DNA of 64,000 nucleotides. Origin: Vitrella brassicaformis. Taxonomy: Eukaryota > Sar > Vitrellaceae. Made by a program: the position numbers and the translations under genes. Every line of letters starts with the position of its first letter. The stretch's first letter is position 1. The stretch covers positions 1 to 64,000 of the forward strand of contig CDMY01000422.1 of NCBI GenBank assembly GCA_001179505.1, written 5' to 3'. Below the pieces are notes generated by a model. The model worked only from the letters and a program-made list of their open reading frames with translations. It was not told where the DNA came from and did no database searches. Positions 60,306-64,000 of this stretch are shown here, one piece after another.

Positions 60306-62256
60306 TCACGTGTATATGCTCGGGTCTGAAAGAAAGTTAATCCAATTCTGTTTAATGTTCCGGTTCCCTTCCTACCGATTGACGATGGAATCGGTCTGAT
60401 CTCGGTGCCCAACTCTTGCTCGATCCTGAGGCCGTGCCAGCAGGGAATCGCAGTTCCACAGGTCGCCAGAGCACATATTGATCTCCACAGGGATGTACCT
60501 GTAGAGATTGAAGCGGTCTTCGAACGTGATGAGGTTGATCGCCAGGCCCAGGTGGCCATATCGCCCACTGCGCCCGATTCTGTGAAGGTACGTCTCGCTG
60601 TTCTTGGGGAAGTCGAAATTGATGACCACGTTGACACTCTGAATATCAATGCCTCGGGTGAACAAATCTGCAGTGACGGCATTATGTGGACAGTTTCCAA
60701 CTACATCGCTTGTGTTGTTTTTCCCTTCACACCTGATGACACGAGGCAACGGCATGCACCGTTCCGAAAGTCATGGAAGACCCGGTTTCGGTGGTTCTGC
60801 ATCATCCTTGCGTGAATGAAGAAGCATGAGTAGCCGAGTTCGGTGATCTTCCTGGCCAGCAGCTCCACCCTCGTGACACTATTGCAGAAGATTATCGCTT
60901 GATTGATCTGAAGCTGGAAAGACGGGGAGACAAACGCCGACAGGGACGGCCGACGGGATGCGAAGCTGATGCCGATCGTCTCAACTCACCTTGGAGAAGA
61001 GGGTATTCAAGCAGTGGACCTTCTGCCTCTCCTCCACGAAGGCGTAGAATTGCGTCACTCCCTGCAACGTCAGCTCCTCCATTAAGTTGATCTCGTGCGC
61101 ATCAGGCAGATACTTGTCCTTGAACTGCTTGACTGTGACAGGGAAAGTGGCCGAGTACAGAAGGATCTGTCGTTCGCTTGGGAGAAAGCGGAAGAGCTCT
61201 TCGATCACAGGCTGGAATTCTGGGGACAGCAGCTTGTCTGCTTCGTCCATCACTAAGATGTTGCAGTTGGACAGATCGACCACGCCCTTGTTCGCCAGGT
61301 CCAGCACCCTCCCTGGGGTGGCAACCACCACGTGAGCTCCCTGGTAGAAGCGCATGATGTCCTCTCTCAGGCTTGTGCCGCCGGTGGACACCATGCAGTC
61401 GACGTTCATGTGCTTGCCAAGCTCCTTCACCACTGCCGACGTCTGTAGCGCCAGCTCACGGGTCGGGACCAGTATAAGTCCTGAAGCAGAACAGAACTGG
61501 CGATGTATACCGTATGTGTGAGATAAGCGCAGTCAGTTGTTCTAATACCTTGTATTGCTTTTTTCATGGTGGACGTCTTCTCCAGAAGAGGGATGACGAA
61601 GGCGGCAGTCTTCCCAGTCCCGTTTTTCGCTCGTGCAAGAACGTTCTTGCCGGCGAGAGCAACTGGTATGCTCTCCTCCTGGATGGGACTTGGCTTCTCG
61701 TACCCCTGACATTACCCGCCGTCTCAAGAGATACCATGTGATCTCCCACCTTGTTTCCGCCCACCTTCTCAAATATTCCCATAAGCAGCTCGCGCTTGCT
61801 GCACATCAACACATCCAACACGTCAATGTGGTCGCAGGAACATCCGGGGCTGTTTGGCGGTTACAGGAAGTAGTCTTCGAAGTCGTTGCCTTTGGTGCCA
61901 GTAACGTCCTTAGTTTTGACGCGGTTGTCCTTCTGGGGCGGCTTGAGAGTCTCCTTCCAGTTGTCGTCGTTTGCAACCGCAGCGGCTGGGTTGGAGGCAC
62001 TGCCAGACATGTTGTAGTTCGACGACGGCATGCCCTGGTATCCCCCCGCGCTGTGCTGCATGCCCATCGATGCACCGCCATAGTTGCTACGCCCAGGTTG
62101 CACCCCAGGGCCACCGTACGCGTTGTAGCCGCCTGTCAAGAACGGGAAGAAACGTTCCACCCAGCAGGAAGACAACCCGAAGGCGGCACGTCTGTGGCAT
62201 CTTCGCTCTGTCCCTTTCTCACCTTGGTGGGTCGAGCGTGGCCTGCCGTAGTGCAT
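60306..62256 (-). CDS. DHH1: DEAD-box RNA helicase of the DHH1/DDX6 (RCK/Me31B) group
   Basis: Minus-strand gene starting [11 protein letters not shown] (ATG at 62256), then a Gly/Asn/Ser/Tyr-rich tail. The core has FEDYFL joined to [12 protein letters not shown] motif [14 protein letters not shown], motif [14 protein letters not shown] (about 61640-61600), Ia [12 protein letters not shown] as VSTGGTS, Ib [19 protein letters not shown] (about 61255-61230), III YSATFP, then [58 protein letters not shown] and [17 protein letters not shown]. The end is resolved by splicing: NLYR, an intron at about 60522-60441, [15 protein letters not shown], an intron at about 60384-60324, then IDPSIYT-stop at 60306. 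This matches the short C-terminus of the DHH1 group. The protein represses translation and activates mRNA decapping in P-bodies. Confidence 0.93.
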
Positions 62257-62701
62257 CTTTCACTTCAGAGATCCTCGACAAACTGAGCAGATCTCGAATG
62301 GGGACGTTGCGAGTGTATGGAGAACCTGATGTTCCCGCTTTTCCTATCGACGCGCAACGACGACTGTATGGATCCGGGTCGACGAAAGGTTACGAGGGGA
62401 GAGGGTCCCCAATTTCGCTTAAGCGGCTTTCCGATATGAGGAAATCCAAGGAGGAAACGCCCGGTCTCAATCCCGCCCTCCCACCTCACCCGATCCCGTG
62501 AAGATCTGGCGACAGCGTATGGTGAAGGTGGGATGCAATCACCGTATCGGCGGCATGCAATCTGACAGCGTATTTGTGAAACGGCTGCTACGTGATTCAC
62601 CCGGTGAGCTCGAGCTCTCGGGCGGGACTGGCAGAGTTTCTTCTTTGTCCTCACCAATGAGGAAGATGTTCAAAATGCACGTACTTGGCCCCCCCCCTCC
62701 C
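62257..62701. other. Upstream region of the DHH1 gene
   Basis: Presumably the helicase promoter and 5' UTR. Frames on both strands have no recognisable content. Ends in a C-run before the gap. Confidence 0.4.
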
Positions 62702-63001
62702 NNNNNNNNNNNNNNNNNNNNNNNNNNNNNNNNNNNNNNNNNNNNNNNNNNNNNNNNNNNNNNNNNNNNNNNNNNNNNNNNNNNNNNNNNNNNNNNNNNN
62801 NNNNNNNNNNNNNNNNNNNNNNNNNNNNNNNNNNNNNNNNNNNNNNNNNNNNNNNNNNNNNNNNNNNNNNNNNNNNNNNNNNNNNNNNNNNNNNNNNNNN
62901 NNNNNNNNNNNNNNNNNNNNNNNNNNNNNNNNNNNNNNNNNNNNNNNNNNNNNNNNNNNNNNNNNNNNNNNNNNNNNNNNNNNNNNNNNNNNNNNNNNNN
63001 N
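62702..63001. other. Assembly gap (300 N)
   Basis: Exactly 300 N flanked by a C-run on the left and a CA microsatellite on the right. The flanking low complexity probably caused the gap. Confidence 0.99.
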
Positions 63002-63065
63002 ACACATACACACACACACACACACACAGGCACCCACACCACACGCATTCACACACACACACACA
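63002..63065. repeat. CA microsatellite
   Basis: ACACACAC repeats with small interruptions directly after the gap. Confidence 0.9.
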
Positions 63066-63221
63066 ACTCACGAGACACAACATGCGCAATTTGTTTGTTC
63101 GCATCGTGGCTGAGGCAGATGTTCTCTCAATGTGGTATCTCTGCACAGTATCTCTGTACAGTCTCGGCATTACCCCGCCTGACGACAAGTTGAACCCCAA
63201 CGGCCAGCGCATGGACAGCTA

Positions 63222-63590
63222 TTGTGTGACGTCAGTGACTATTTGGTCGACGTCATTGTCGCCCGCCCCTGCCGCCCTGACAACTCCCCCATCTCCTTCG
63301 AATTCCACCGGACAGTCAATCGGCGTAGCCCACAGCTTCCAGGTGGCAAGGCGGCTCAGCTTGCGGGGAAAGACAAGATTGACAAGTATGGACCAATCAC
63401 CCAAGCAGCCGGCTTCCGCTTCGTGCCTCTCGCTGCGGAGGCATTCGGCAGATGGGGAGACAAGACAATGGATTTTCTCAAGATGCTCGCCAAGCGAAAG
63501 CCTCGCCCCACATCCATTCCCACGGAGGAGGACACATTTTCCGAGAGAGCGTCGTCAACCATTGAAGCCAGCTTCTGTCCATCGAGCTGA
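63222..63590 (+). pseudogene. Retrotransposon ORF2 C-terminal fragment
   Basis: The frame contains GKAAQLAGKDKIDKYGP and AAGFRFVPLAAEAFGRWGD, then TMDFLKMLAKRK. This is the pattern found at the very end of many LINE ORF2 proteins (K.DKY..l....G..F.Pl..E.fG..g). The frame ends at the stop at 63588-63590 and no upstream reverse-transcriptase motif is visible after the gap. It may be the intact 3' end of an element whose remainder lies in the gap, or a truncated relic. Confidence 0.5.
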
Positions 63591-64000
63591 TGAAGCACAA
63601 CGCCTTCCAAGTGGCGAGTCGTGCACAGCGCGCGCCTGGTGAGGGCCAGTGCGTTTTCGGAGGACTTCGTCAGCCGCGGGCCATACAAGCCACACACCAG
63701 CCCCGCTCCGGGGCTGTGAGATGGCTGGCTGGACTTGGATTTCGTGGATGTGTGTGTTGTGTTACATGTCTCGCGCTTGTTTGCAGTGTGCGACATGTTT
63801 TCGCCTCAACGAACGTTGTCCATTGTTTTGTTTGTTGTTTTTTTTTTGCATGCATTGTTCCGGTTTCCTTGCTTGATACGACTGATGCTCAGACGAACTT
63901 CGTCGCCCGTTCATGTATCTACTTAAAACAATGTACCACACAACTATATGGGCGGGCGCATAAGCGACCAGGCAAGAATTAGGAGCAAAGAAACACGCCC
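63591..64000. other. Non-coding end of window
   Basis: Probably the 3' tail of the retrotransposon fragment. It contains a T-run near 63838-63847. No gene is supported. Confidence 0.4.

Noticed and set aside
63002-63065. CA tract next to the gap as a telomeric or subtelomeric repeat
   Set aside because: It is a simple dinucleotide repeat without a telomere-type unit such as TTTAGGG.
1-64000. tRNA, rRNA genes or CRISPR arrays
   Set aside because: I saw no cloverleaf with A and B boxes, no rRNA signature and no regular spacer array. A tRNA search program would be needed to exclude tRNAs fully.

Overview
This is a window of nuclear DNA from a eukaryote. The genes are broken by many short GT..AG introns and lie singly on both strands. 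They include SEY1, a SWP73/BAF60 subunit, a TFIIIC-type B-block protein, a DHH1/DDX6 helicase and a eukaryotic-type pantothenate kinase. Intron density, low-complexity tails, a tandem ArsA ATPase with a possible plastid leader, and LINE fragments would fit a photosynthetic alveolate such as a chromerid (Vitrella-like). That assignment is inference; no rRNA or organellar marker is present. Two 300-base N runs are assembly gaps. Gene identities come from conserved motifs read by eye. Most exon borders are approximate.

Layout: 0.2-3.4 kb tandem ArsA/GET3 ATPase (+). 3.8-5.6 kb lipid kinase (-). 5.7-8.0 kb a transposable element filling the space between two divergent genes. 8.0-15.7 kb large ARM-repeat protein (+). 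15.7-19.5 kb retrotransposon and GT-rich repeats. 19.6-24.1 kb SEY1 (-). 24.3-25.1 kb unidentified small gene (+). 26.6-29.9 kb a MITE and a FUZ-like longin protein (+). 30.6-33.1 kb two members of a Cys-motif family (-). 33.7-35.5 kb SEC14-like (-). 35.9-38.8 kb SWP73/BAF60 (+). 38.8-42.1 kb repeats. 42.1-46.8 kb DSP-fold pseudophosphatase with a long tail (-). 47.5-49.4 kb a duplicated segment with a second copy of the transposable element. 49.8-52.0 kb pantothenate kinase (-). 52.2-60.1 kb TFIIIC-like (+). 60.3-62.3 kb DHH1/DDX6 (-). 62.3-64 kb a gap and a retrotransposon fragment.

The most informative signal is a transposable element present twice (5665-8017 and 48073-49275). The second copy lies inside a segment duplicated, without the element, at about 30.4-31.1 kb. 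That empty site fixes the element ends to about one base and shows insertion with at most a 1-bp target duplication. The element has an asymmetric 13-bp inverted repeat (one arm terminal, one subterminal), a hairpin at the right end and, in the first copy, a decayed PIF1-type helicase. Together these suggest a Helentron-like rolling-circle element. The first copy makes up about 97% of the space between the start codons of two divergent genes. Two MITE-type sequences also sit within 40 bases of start codons. Most other genes are housekeeping functions (membrane traffic, lipid signalling, chromatin, Pol III transcription, mRNA decay, CoA synthesis) with no operon-like linkage.
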